Assembly (NCBI GenBank): GCA_963747345.1
Contig: CAVVFA010000019.1
Coordinates: 62,001 to 126,000, forward strand
Direction of reading: 5' to 3'
DNA length: 64,000 nt
DNA from: GCA-2746795 sp963747345
Lineage (GTDB): Bacteria > Chloroflexota > Anaerolineae > Promineifilales > Promineifilaceae
Shown here piece by piece: positions 9,410-20,823 of this stretch. The translations under genes were made by a program, and so were the position numbers. Numbering within the stretch: the stretch's first letter is position 1; each line of letters starts with the position of its first letter. The notes below the pieces were generated by a model. That model ran no database searches and was not told the DNA's origin. It worked only from the letters and a program-made list of their open reading frames with translations.

Positions 9410-9558
9410 TAGCTAGTGAGCTACCAGGAGGCAAAAAAGCCCCCTCCCCATTAAAGGGGCGTATATTGCTGAAGGTGTTGGCGGCACTCATCCAGCGAGT
9501 TAGGTAGCTTGCTTAATATCAATTAAGGCCAGGCGTTTTGCGCTTGGCCTTTTTCTTT
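9410..9558 (+). ncRNA. Candidate small structured RNA of about 150 nt
   Basis: Between the promoter at 9375-9403 and a terminator at 9526-9558 there is no open reading frame of note, but strong secondary structure. A terminal stem AGTGAGCTACC (9415-9425) pairs with GGTAGCTTGCT (9503-9513), 11 pairs with two G-U. It encloses at least three hairpins: GGAGG with CCTCC around an A-rich loop, CCCC ATTAAA GGGG, and GCTG..GGTG with CACT..CAGC. The AAA+ ATPase gene begins 270 bases downstream. It does not match the consensus of tmRNA, SRP RNA, 6S or the common riboswitches that I can recall. Alternative: a leader with attenuator for the downstream operon. Confidence 0.55.
9526..9558 (+). terminator. 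Intrinsic terminator of the small RNA
   Basis: The stem AGGCCAGGCG (9526-9535) and CGCTTGGCCT (9541-9550) has ten pairs with one G-U, a TTTTG loop, and a TTTTCTTT tract directly after. This is a textbook rho-independent terminator in the plus direction. Confidence 0.85.
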
Positions 9559-9717
9559 ACAACAGTTCCGTTGCTATAAAACTGCGAAACCATCGTTATA
9601 CACAAGTTAAAAATTGAATTGATAGCATCTGTACCCTACCTATGTGATAAACACATGGATCAGGTCTTATAAACCCTATCAATCGACAGTCTAACAAAAA
9701 TAATATACTATGTCAAC

Positions 9718-9738
9718 CAATCTATAGCATATAGATTG
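9718..9738. promoter_or_regulatory. Perfect dyad, candidate operator upstream of AAA+ gene
   Basis: CAATCTATA (9718-9726) and TATAGATTG (9730-9738) are perfect 9-bp arms around GCA. It lies about 60 bases upstream of the -35 box of the AAA+ ATPase gene, in an AT-rich stretch. Possibly a binding site for the AT-hook-like protein encoded in the operon; this is inference. Confidence 0.4.
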
Positions 9739-9795
9739 AAGAAAATGGTATCCTTTTACTGTAAGTCATGATATACTGTACGTTGTATGGTGTAC

Positions 9796-9824
9796 TTGAC
9801 AATTAATATGGACTTCTATACGAT
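9796..9824 (+). promoter_or_regulatory. Promoter of the AAA+ ATPase operon, probably leaderless
   Basis: TTGACA (9796-9801) is followed by TATACG (9817-9822, spacing 15) or TACGAT (9819-9824, spacing 17). Either places transcription start within a few bases of the ATG at 9831. No Shine-Dalgarno sequence precedes that ATG, so the mRNA would start at or next to the start codon. Confidence 0.5.
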
Positions 9825-9830
9825 ACTGAT

Positions 9831-10700
9831 ATGGCCAATAAATTTGAATTTGAAATAGAACAATATAAACCCGATTGGGATCGGTTAGGGGTAGTCGTAG
9901 CACCCTTCACCATAGAAGCAGACCCGCGCTTCATGTATCTTTCCACAGAAACACGCCGTGCCTTGTCCAAAGTAAGTTACATGGTCGAAGCAGGGCAGGG
10001 AGCATCTGTCATCGTAGGCGAGATTGGCACAGGCAAGACAACCTTGGCATCCTGGTTTCACAGCCGTTACCATCGTCGTCCCGATTTCATTGCCGCCAAA
10101 ATCGACGAAACGCCAAAAAAGAGCGGTCTTCTATTACTACGGCGTATCGCAGCCGAATTTGGATTGCGTACCCGTCGAGCCACAGAAGATCAACTCAACG
10201 AATTCCGTGCCTTCTTAATAGAACAAACGGAAAAAGGCGTTCTCCCCCTCATCATCATTGATGAAGCCCATGAACTATGGCCTGAACAATTCGTTGAACT
10301 ACGCCGACTACTCAACTTCCGTGATCCCAAAGGGGGCAAAGCCTATCAGCTCGTCTTGTTAGGCAGGCCAGAACTAGACATTAATCTACGTGAAGTCCCC
10401 GACTTCAACGACCGTGTTGCCACCCGTTCTTCACTCGATCCACTGACACCAGAAGATACAAAATCCTTGATCGAGTATCGTTTGTTAGCCGCCGGACGCA
10501 GTAGCAAGCAGCCACCCTTGTTCATGGATGAAGCAATACTACCTATTTGGCGAGAAACACGAGGCTATCCACGTAGCATTTGTATGCTCTGCCTCCATCT
10601 GTGCCTGGAATTCTTGTCAACAGATGGCACGCAGATCGACGAAGCGTTTGTCATTCAATTCCTCAAAGAACATTATGATTATCGTCAGGCGGTTGACTAG
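9831..10700 (+). CDS. AAA+ ATPase of the ExeA/TniB-like type
   Basis: The 289-residue protein begins with the family pattern W..LGV...PF...ADPRFMYLS. Walker A is GEIGTGKTT (63-71) and Walker B LPLIIIDEAH (138-146); the lid region carries RLLAAGR and a C-terminal winged segment. ExeA/GspA, TniB and MuB-like ATPases share this architecture and act in secretion, transposition target choice or DNA remodelling. No peptidoglycan-binding or secretion partner and no transposase is nearby. The start has no Shine-Dalgarno and probably gives a leaderless message. A second gene follows after 47 bases. The pair lies between a candidate structured RNA and the rRNA promoters and lacks the genome-typical AACGGCCGTT palindrome, suggesting transfer or selection. 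Confidence 0.8.
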   Translation: MANKFEFEIEQYKPDWDRLGVVVAPFTIEADPRFMYLSTETRRALSKVSYMVEAGQGASVIVGEIGTGKTTLASWFHSRYHRRPDFIAAKIDETPKKSGLLLLRRIAAEFGLRTRRATEDQLNEFRAFLIEQTEKGVLPLIIIDEAHELWPEQFVELRRLLNFRDPKGGKAYQLVLLGRPELDINLREVPDFNDRVATRSSLDPLTPEDTKSLIEYRLLAAGRSSKQPPLFMDEAILPIWRETRGYPRSICMLCLHLCLEFLSTDGTQIDEAFVIQFLKEHYDYRQAVD

Positions 10701-10747
10701 CTATCTACTATATATAGAAGATAGTCAATCAACTGGCGGAGCAACCC

Positions 10748-11296
10748 ATGAGTAATCAGCCCGAAAAACAAAAAGACAGTACCCTGGCCGCTCTTTTAAA
10801 AGAGAAGCCTCAAAGGGGGCGGCCTAGACGTGATGTCAGCCGCCAAAATGTATACGTTGCCTTAACCGTTGCGGAAAAGAACCATATGCGCAACTTGTCT
10901 AAAGATTTGCCCAAAAGTATCGTCCGGGCAGATGTGCCAGACTTGGCCGTTACCGTCCTCTCTGCACGCCTGGAAGCGATGCGTAGAGCCGTGGCCGACC
11001 GTAACCGCGAAATCCCAGAAGGCGTGACAGACTTTGATTCCCTCTACCTTTTATGGGACATGCCCATTCCAGATTCAGAAGAAGAACGTAAGTGGACATC
11101 AATTCGGCTGTCACCCCAAGAAGCGATAGAACTGGGTCGTGTGCAGGGAGCTTTGAATGCAGCTTTTGGTGCCACACGCAGCGATACCTTCAGCCTAGGA
11201 TTAGCGCTCTTGACACAATACCTTGAAGATCATACACTTTCGGCCGATTTGTCACTAAGTGAAGTGAGAAATCTGATAATCAGCATTTATTTATGA
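10748..11296 (+). CDS. Unknown protein with AT-hook-like basic motif
   Basis: The 182-residue protein is preceded by TGGCGGAG, a weak ribosome-binding site. Its N-terminus is charged and contains RGRPRR (about 23-28), the core of an AT-hook, followed by NVYVALTVAEKNHMRNLSKDLP, which could be a ribbon-helix-helix-like or short helical DNA-binding unit. The rest is helical and ends in a hydrophobic patch. I cannot assign a family. It is co-oriented 47 bases after the AAA+ gene, so both probably form an operon, and may supply sequence binding to the ATPase. The stop codon TGA is the first part of the dispersed 20-mer repeat TGAGTAGCTCACAATTAAAT. Confidence 0.7.
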   Translation: MSNQPEKQKDSTLAALLKEKPQRGRPRRDVSRQNVYVALTVAEKNHMRNLSKDLPKSIVRADVPDLAVTVLSARLEAMRRAVADRNREIPEGVTDFDSLYLLWDMPIPDSEEERKWTSIRLSPQEAIELGRVQGALNAAFGATRSDTFSLGLALLTQYLEDHTLSADLSLSEVRNLIISIYL

Positions 11297-11313
11297 GTAG
11301 CTCACAATTAAAT
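11294..11313 (+). repeat. Copy of dispersed 20-mer at the stop of the AT-hook-like gene
   Basis: TGAGTAGCTCACAATTAAAT is identical over 20 bases to 5764-5783 and over 16 to 1048-1063. Its core GTAGCTCAC (11297-11305) is also the reverse complement of GTGAGCTAC at 9416-9424 at the 5' end of the candidate RNA, so this core brackets the RNA/AAA+ island in inverted orientation. Confidence 0.5.
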
Positions 11314-11493
11314 GATCGAATTATCCACAATCATTACGTGTAGCAATAGTACAATTAACAATAGAAGTAGAGATTAAGTGGCACAGTTGAAGGATAACGG
11401 CCTATATGTGCATAACAGCACGACTTAGTGTGAATACAACCAATACTTTGTTTGACATATCGATACTACATCATATGAACGCAAGATTGGTCG

Positions 11494-11512
11494 GGTTTAT
11501 ATAGTATAAACC
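11494..11512. promoter_or_regulatory. Inverted repeat between AAA+ operon and rRNA promoters
   Basis: GGTTTATA (11494-11501) and TATAAACC (11505-11512) are perfect arms around TAG. There is no T-tract. It may end the AAA+ operon transcript as a processing hairpin or bind a regulator of the rRNA promoters. Confidence 0.35.
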
Positions 11513-11565
11513 TCGAGGCGAGCGAGTGTAAAGCAACCAATATTCAAAATTAGTCAATGAGTCCC

Positions 11566-11593
11566 TTGACAACCACAAGTCGGCTGATATAAT
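11566..11593 (+). promoter_or_regulatory. rRNA operon promoter P1
   Basis: TTGACA (11566-11571) and TATAAT (11588-11593) with 16-base spacing form a near-consensus promoter. It lies about 460 bases upstream of the 16S gene and is followed by the first copy of the leader repeat at 11612-11651. Confidence 0.8.
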
Positions 11594-11611
11594 CCTCAAC
11601 TGTTGAACGCA

Positions 11612-11832
11612 CACACGGATGTCGTCACAAAAAAGTGAAACTCCAAAACAAGCAAATAAGAGCAAATCAAGGATTCAGGCAGTAACAAGTGCTAATTAAC
11701 TACTTGTTGTGTCAGCATTTACCAACGAGAAATTGGTTGATGCAAGTCTATTGACAATCTTCAGATGGTTGATACAATATTCATCTGTTAGATGCACACG
11801 GATGTCGTCACGAAAGTGAAACTCCAAAACAA
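11612..11832 (+). repeat. Duplicated rRNA leader element (two copies)
   Basis: Copy 1 (11612-11651) and copy 2 (11795-11832) share CACACGGATGTCGTCAC, then a short A-rich or GAAA loop, GTGA and ACTCCAAAACAA. Each follows its own promoter at about the same distance, so promoter plus leader were duplicated as a unit with a 185-base period. The TCAC/GTGA pair gives a small hairpin. The conserved CTCCAAAACAA may be an antitermination (nut-like) signal, which is inference. Confidence 0.7.
11751..11778 (+). promoter_or_regulatory. rRNA operon promoter P2
   Basis: TTGACA (11751-11756) and TACAAT (11773-11778) with 16-base spacing. The same arrangement and downstream leader element as P1, 185 bases apart. 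Tandem promoters are usual for rRNA operons. Confidence 0.75.
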
Positions 11833-11857
11833 ACAAACAAGGTCAAAAGTAAAGACC

Positions 11858-11916
11858 CAATATTACAGCAGTTAACAAACGGCTAAACGCCGTTTTTTGT
11901 TGTCCCTGTAATATTG
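11858..11916 (+). promoter_or_regulatory. Large leader hairpin with terminator-like core
   Basis: Outer arms CAATATTACAG (11858-11868) and CTGTAATATTG (11906-11916) pair perfectly. The inside contains AAACGGC and GCCGTTTTTT with a TAAAC loop, itself a terminator-like hairpin with a T-tract. It lies downstream of both promoters and upstream of 16S, so read-through must be ensured by antitermination or the outer stem. It may be an attenuator for rRNA synthesis. Confidence 0.6.
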
Positions 11917-11957
11917 ATTTGACAGTGTGGTTCAAGCCCAAAACAACCTTGTGACTT

Positions 11958-11982
11958 TGACAATTGAAAAGTGACAGAAACA
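11958..11982 (+). other. 16S precursor processing stem, 5' arm
   Basis: TTGACAATTGAAAAGTGACA followed by GAAAC pairs with 13679-13703 (GTTTCTGTCACTTTTCAGTT then GTCAA) downstream of 16S, 24 of 25 positions as Watson-Crick pairs and one G-U. This is the double-stranded stem normally cut by RNase III to release pre-16S rRNA. Confidence 0.8.
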
Positions 11983-12048
11983 AAAAAAGCGAAGTTCAAG
12001 TCAAAACATAAAGAACAATGTAGTCTGTTAGAAGACAGATATTAAACT

Positions 12049-13554
<1,506 letters not shown>

Positions 13555-13678
13555 AAGGGCAAAAGATATTGTCGTGAGACAATATCCAACCCAGGTCAGA
13601 CACTTGAAAGAATGGGTATTCGCAAGAGTAGTCATTTGTGTAAGGTGAACATCCTTCGGGGTGTGATTTGAACAAGCA

Positions 13679-13703
13679 GTTTCTGTCACTTTTCAGTTGT
13701 CAA
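13679..13703 (+). other. 16S precursor processing stem, 3' arm
   Basis: Complement of 11958-11982, lying between the 16S 3' end and tRNA-Ile. See the 5' arm. Confidence 0.75.
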
Positions 13704-13731
13704 GGATTAAAAACAAGAATATAAAAAGAAA

Positions 13732-13805
13732 GGGCTTGTAGCTCAGCCGGTTAGAGCGTTCCTCTGATAAGGGAGAGGTCGTTGGTTCGAGTCCAACCAG
13801 GCCCA
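13732..13805 (+). tRNA. tRNA-Ile (GAT)
   Basis: Acceptor GGGCTTG pairs with CAGGCCC, the D arm has AGCTCAGCCGGTTAGAGC, the anticodon loop CTGATAA carries GAT, and the T arm is GGTTCGAGTCC. The CCA end is not encoded. Standard 16S-23S spacer tRNA. Confidence 0.97.
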
Positions 13806-13818
13806 CCTGAAGAACTGA

Positions 13819-13891
13819 GGGGATGTAGCTCAGTTGGGAGAGCGCCGCCTTTGCAAGGCGGAGGTCAGGAGTTCGAGTCTCTTCATCTCCA
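13819..13891 (+). tRNA. tRNA-Ala (TGC)
   Basis: Acceptor GGGGATG pairs with CATCTCC (one G-U), the anticodon loop TTTGCAA carries TGC, and the T arm contains GTTCGAGTC. The CCA is not encoded. Lies 13 bases after tRNA-Ile. Confidence 0.97.
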
Positions 13892-13982
13892 TTAGAAGTG
13901 GTAACAACAAAGAAAAGAGAAAGGCATTGGATTAATTTCAAACATAAATAAAGCAAATAGTAGTTTAGTTAGGTGCTATCAA

Positions 13983-14010
13983 AGCCTGGCTATGCGCTAG
14001 GCTTTTTTCT
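13983..14010 (+). terminator. Terminator-like hairpin in the 16S-23S spacer
   Basis: AGCCTGGC (13983-13990) pairs with GCTAGGCT (13996-14003) with one mismatch, followed by a TTTTTT tract. It lies between tRNA-Ala and 23S, where a real terminator would uncouple 23S from 16S, so antitermination or partial termination is implied. Confidence 0.55.
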
Positions 14011-14050
14011 TTTCTGGATTAAAAACAAAACAGCGAAACAAGTAAGAGAT

Positions 14051-14090
14051 TGACAACTGTTACTCTACCTAAAAAGGGTAGTAGTTGTCA
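14051..14090 (+). other. Spacer hairpin upstream of 23S
   Basis: TGACAACT (14051-14058) and AGTTGTCA (14083-14090) form an 8-bp stem extended by TACC/GGTA-type pairs around an A-rich loop. No T-tract. Perhaps an RNA processing site or protein-binding hairpin of the precursor. Confidence 0.5.
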
Positions 14091-14199
14091 GCAACTTACA
14101 GAGTTGTTGTTAGTACATTTACAAATGAATAAGGTAATAAACAAATTCTTAATACAAAAGATCTTAACGCGTGAGAATGTCGAATTCTCCGTATCATGT

Positions 14200-17146
<2,947 letters not shown>

Positions 17147-17250
17147 ATAGCATGATGCGGAGAATTCGGTATTTTGACGAAGTTAAGATAATGAAATTAA
17201 GAATGCGATACCTTATTTATTTGAAATTAAAAAGTTAATAAGAAGGTTTC

Positions 17251-17364
17251 TTGGTGATTTGAGCGGTGAGGGTACACCTGGTTCCATCTCGAACCCAGCA
17301 GTTAAGTTCACCAGCGCCGATGGTACTTGGGGGGCGACCCCCTGGGAGAGTAGGTCATTGCCAA
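17251..17364 (+). rRNA. rrf: 5S ribosomal RNA
   Basis: The terminal stem TTGGTGAT pairs with ATTGCCAA, the interior contains CCATCTCGAACCCAGCAGTT, the loop B/C signature of bacterial 5S, and GGGAGAGTAGG. Length is about 114. Lies 100 bases after 23S and is directly followed by a long T-rich tract. Confidence 0.95.
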
Positions 17365-17390
17365 GATTCCTTTTTTTTTCTTTTTTTTTA

Positions 17391-17457
17391 GAGATTAGAA
17401 ATTAGAGACTGGAGATTGAAAACAATCTGTAGTTTCTAGTATCTAATCTCTTTTTTT
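17391..17457 (+). terminator. Terminator of the rRNA operon built from the GAGATT repeat
   Basis: GAGATTAGAAATTAGAGACT and following bases (17391-17418) pair with 17423-17450 over about 25 positions with few mismatches, followed by TTTTTTT. The arms are of the dispersed GAGATTGG repeat family. The T-run right after 5S (17371-17389) may be a first termination point. Confidence 0.75.
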
Positions 17458-17476
17458 ATTTTAAAGGTTGACTGCT

Positions 17477-18775
17477 ATGCAGGAATATATTGATTTATTG
17501 CGCCGGAATCGGAACTATCGGTATTTGTGGTTGGGAAGTGTCGTATCTCAGTTGGGGGATTGGTTTAATCTTATTGCTTCGGCAGAAATCATTACGAATA
17601 TGACGAACAGCGGGGTAGCAATTAGCTACCTTTTTTTGGCTCGTTTTTTGCCGCTATTTTTGTTTAGTCCGTTGGCAGGGGTGTTGGCGGATCGATATAG
17701 CCGGCGCAAGATTATGATTGTGTCTGATTTGCTGCGGGCGCTAACGGTGTTGGGGTTCTTGTTTGTGCAGGCGTCGGGTCAGATTTGGCTTTTTTATGTG
17801 CTGACGGTGATGCAGTTTATTTTGAGTGCGTTATTTACGCCTGCGCGTTCGGCCGTATTGTCTAATGTGGTTGAGAAGGATGAATTGGTGGCGGCGAATG
17901 CGCTGGACAGTCTGACATGGAGTACGATGTTGGCGTTGGGGGCGTTTTTAGGGGGCGTGGTGGCGGCCGTTTTGGGGGCTGAGGCGGCGTTTGTTTTGGA
18001 TTCGCTGACGTTTGTGCTTTCGGCGTGGTTTATTAGTAGGATTGTGATGGCGGCGACGGAGCGGAAGAAGTTGGCGCAGACAAGTAGTGGTTGGTTTGAT
18101 TTTGTGGATGGGTTCCGGTATTTGTGGCATGAGCCGTTTATTTTGGGGGTTGCGTTGGTGAAGGCGGCTGGTTCTTTGGTGTGGGGCGGGATTAATGTGT
18201 TGGAGATTACGTTTGCACAGGAAATGTTTTCGTTTGATAAGCTAGCTGTGGGGCGTCTATTCCCGTTGGAGGATGGTGGAACGGTGACGTTGGGTTTGGT
18301 GTATGTGGTAAGTGGTTTGGGAACGGGGTTGGGACCGATTTTGATGCGCCGTTTGTTGGGGGATCGGTTTAGGCGCGTGATGAAGGGGATTGGTATAGGG
18401 TTTGTATTGTTGCCGGTTGGTATTATGATGATTGCGTTTTCGACGTTGTTTGCAGGGTTTTTGACGGGGACGTTGATTAGGACGGTTGGTTCGGGAACGG
18501 TATGGGTGTTTTCGGCGGCGATATTGCAGCGGATTGTACCGGATAAATATCGGGGACGGGTGTTTGCGTTTGAGTTTGCGGCGTTGACGTTAACGCAGTC
18601 GATATCGACGTTTTTGGCGGGTGTGTGGCAGGATGTGTGGGGTGTGAGGCAGGCAACGGCCGTTTTCGGCCTATTAGGTCTTATTGCAGCACTGCTCTGG
18701 TTTGTTTTCTACGCATACAGTCAAAAACAGTTTAGAAATCATCGTGTAGGCTGGGTGATGTCTGGTGTGGAGTGA
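17477..18775 (+). CDS. MFS transporter, EntS/MFS_3 type
   Basis: Start chosen at ATG 17477 (MQEYIDLLRRNRNYRYLWLG), 9 bases after AAAGG; a TTG nine bases earlier is also open. The 432-residue protein has about 12 membrane helices. Loop 2-3 shows the MFS signature GVLADRYSRRKIMI, and the N-terminus (LWLGSVVSQLGDWFNLIA) is typical of the enterobactin-exporter-like MFS_3 branch found widely as putative drug or siderophore exporters. The substrate cannot be inferred. The coding strand is strikingly G/T-rich at synonymous positions (GTG, TTG, GGG), opposite to the C-rich sensor kinase at 4.2 kb. One palindrome occurs near 18655. The next gene follows after 18 bases. Confidence 0.88.
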   Translation: MQEYIDLLRRNRNYRYLWLGSVVSQLGDWFNLIASAEIITNMTNSGVAISYLFLARFLPLFLFSPLAGVLADRYSRRKIMIVSDLLRALTVLGFLFVQASGQIWLFYVLTVMQFILSALFTPARSAVLSNVVEKDELVAANALDSLTWSTMLALGAFLGGVVAAVLGAEAAFVLDSLTFVLSAWFISRIVMAATERKKLAQTSSGWFDFVDGFRYLWHEPFILGVALVKAAGSLVWGGINVLEITFAQEMFSFDKLAVGRLFPLEDGGTVTLGLVYVVSGLGTGLGPILMRRLLGDRFRRVMKGIGIGFVLLPVGIMMIAFSTLFAGFLTGTLIRTVGSGTVWVFSAAILQRIVPDKYRGRVFAFEFAALTLTQSISTFLAGVWQDVWGVRQATAVFGLLGLIAALLWFVFYAYSQKQFRNHRVGWVMSGVE

Positions 18776-18793
18776 TCTGTTATTATTGGGGAC

Positions 18794-19780
18794 ATGAAGC
18801 TCACAAGTCGCTTGAAACAGCTAATGAATGCTAGTGAGGTACTTGCTAGTTCGCCTGAATCTACTTCAGGGGGTGATAGTCCCGATCCTGTTTTTCCTCG
18901 TGTCTTAATGGTTGTGCATGATCCCGTCATTCCCTTTGAGAATAATCGTAAATTGCATCAGGTGTTTAATTGGCAAGACCCAGTGTTATTGGCACAGCAG
19001 TATATTTCTGATGTGGAAGCTGCTAGTTATGGTTATGTAAACTATCAAATTGTAGACAAAATTGATGTGGATGCCTTTCCTGTCAAGGAAGATGGTTTTG
19101 CTTATGATGCGGATTCGTATCTGTTTCGTTGGCGGTCGCGGACTGGGTTTCATTACCCCGATACGCTGGATTACAAACGAGTGCTGGATGAATATGGTGT
19201 TGTTCAGCGGGTGAATTTGGGGCAGATTCAAGAGGTGTGGCTGTTTGGTTTTCCGTATGCGGGGTATTATGAATCGCGGATGGTGGGGGCGGATGCGTTT
19301 TGGTGTAATGCCCCGCCGTTGAAAGACAGCTATTGTGAACGTCGATTTGTGGTGATGGGCTTTAGCTTTGAACGTGGTCCAGGCGAAATGTTGGAAAATT
19401 TAGGACATCGGGCCGAGTCGATTATGCAGCAAGTGTATCGGCAGAAGCGAGGAGATGCGAATTTATGGGAACGGTTTACACGACATGAGAAGACGCATCC
19501 GGGCCAGGCAGAATGTGGCAATGTGCATTTTGCGCCGAATAGTGACCGTGATTATGATTGGGCGAATCGGCGTATGGTGAACGGCCGTTGTGACGATTGG
19601 TTTAATTTCCCCAATTTTCAAGGAACGACCCGGTTGGTTAACTGTGAAGAGTGGGGGAAGGGCGATATGCGTTTCCATCATCTTTGGTGGTTGGGCCATA
19701 TGCCCCACATCACAGGGAAGACGAATGGGATTTTGAATAACTGGTGGGCGTATATTGTGGATCCGAATTTGGTGAAGTGA
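18794..19780 (+). CDS. Unknown soluble protein, aromatic-rich
   Basis: The 328-residue protein has no signal peptide or membrane segment and I do not recognise its family. It is rich in Trp, Tyr, His and Asn, with conserved-looking stretches: RVLMVVHDPVIP near residue 36, EVWLFGFPYAGYYESRMVGA near 150, MGFSFERGPGEMLENLGHRA near 185 and a C-terminal HHLWWLGHMPHITG. The DP, GxGEM and HRxES elements suggest an enzyme, possibly carbohydrate-active, but there is no firm basis. It follows the MFS gene by 18 bases and ends before a strong terminator, so the two may form a unit. One palindrome encodes NGR at 19578. Confidence 0.7.
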   Translation: MKLTSRLKQLMNASEVLASSPESTSGGDSPDPVFPRVLMVVHDPVIPFENNRKLHQVFNWQDPVLLAQQYISDVEAASYGYVNYQIVDKIDVDAFPVKEDGFAYDADSYLFRWRSRTGFHYPDTLDYKRVLDEYGVVQRVNLGQIQEVWLFGFPYAGYYESRMVGADAFWCNAPPLKDSYCERRFVVMGFSFERGPGEMLENLGHRAESIMQQVYRQKRGDANLWERFTRHEKTHPGQAECGNVHFAPNSDRDYDWANRRMVNGRCDDWFNFPNFQGTTRLVNCEEWGKGDMRFHHLWWLGHMPHITGKTNGILNNWWAYIVDPNLVK

Positions 19781-19791
19781 GTGTAAGTTAC

Positions 19792-19825
19792 GAGTCCCCG
19801 ACACTATTGGAAGTGTCGGGGACTC
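19792..19825. terminator. Bidirectional-looking terminator
   Basis: GAGTCCCCGACACT (19792-19805) and AGTGTCGGGGACTC (19812-19825) pair perfectly, followed by TTTATTTG in the plus direction. Lies between the convergent unknown gene and an aldo/keto reductase. Confidence 0.8.
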
Positions 19826-19834
19826 TTTATTTGT

Positions 19835-20823
19835 TTACCAGCGTTGATGTACTTGCGGCCGGACGAGTTGGTCGTAGATGGCTTGGATGGCGATCATGGT
19901 TTCTGGGGAGAGTGGGGGAAAGTCGGCTGAAGCGGCGTTGTCTTGCACTTGCAACGGCCGTTTTGCTCCCGGTATAGCACATGTCACAGCCTCAAACATC
20001 AAAATCCAGCGTAGGGCGAACTGTGCCATGGTCATGTTGGCTGGTTTCAGGGCTTCGATTTCCTGGACGGCTTGCAGGCCGGTCTCGTAGTCAACGCCTG
20101 AGAAGGTTTCGCCCACATCAAAGGCTTGACCTTGCCGGTTGTACTGCCGGTGGTCATTGGCGGCGAACTGGGAATCTTTGCCAAATTTGCCCGTGAGCAG
20201 ACCACTGGCCAGGGGCACACGCGCCAAAATGCCGATATTCTTGGCGATGGCTTCGCGGAAGAAGAGTTCGGTGGGACGTAGGCGGAACATGTTGAAGATG
20301 ATCTGCACGGTCTTTACGTTGGGGAATTCGATGGCTTTAAGTGCTTCTTCTACTTTTTCTACACTGACACCGTAATGTCTTGATTTTGCCTGCTGCCATC
20401 AGATCATCGAGCGCCGCGAAGAGGTCGGGATTGTAGTAGACTTCGGTGGGTGGGCAGTGGAGTTGCACGAGATCGAGACTGTCGGTTTCCAGGTTGGTGA
20501 GGCTGCGCTCGATGAAGGCGGTGATGTTTTCGCCGTTGTAGCCTGCGGCGACGTGGGGATTGAGGCGGCGGCCTGCTTTGGTGGCCACGATGATTTCTTC
20601 ACCGGGACGTTCTTTTTTGAGGCGGGCGATGAGGCGTTCAGAACGGCCGTCGCCATAAACGTCGGCGGTGTCGAAGAAGTTGATGCCCAGATCGACGGCT
20701 TCGTGCAGGGTTGCCATGGCGGTGGCTTCATCGACGTTGCCCCAATCGGCGCCGATGGCCCACGCGCCAAAGCTGATGGTTGAGACGTTGAAACCGGTTT
20801 TTCCAAGTGATGCGGTATTGCAT
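19835..20823 (-). CDS. Aldo/keto reductase (two frameshifts)
   Basis: Starts at ATG 20823. The reconstructed protein has LGKTGFNVSTISFGAWAIG, the AKR active-site segment NFFDTADVYGDGRSERLI (Asp and Tyr), IVATKAG (Lys), and LVQLHCPP (His), giving the complete catalytic tetrad. The C-terminal half carries GILARVPLASGLLTGKF and the nucleotide-binding IPGAKRP. About 325 residues, NAD(P)H-dependent, cytosolic, substrate unknown. Frame changes lie between 20800 and 20815 (after MQYR) and near 20380 (after DDLMAAGKIKTL). Because all catalytic residues survive, indels in the consensus sequence are likely. Confidence 0.82.

Noticed and set aside
9410..9558. Identification of the candidate RNA as tmRNA, 6S, SRP RNA, a cyclic-di-GMP or other common riboswitch
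   Set aside because: None of the conserved sequences of these classes that I know is present, so it was left as an unassigned structured RNA.
9831..11296. CRISPR-associated transposon or complete Tn7-like element around the TniB-like ATPase
   Set aside because: No transposase (TnsB/TniA), Cas gene, repeat array or clear transposon end was found; the inverse 9-mers are too short to claim ends.
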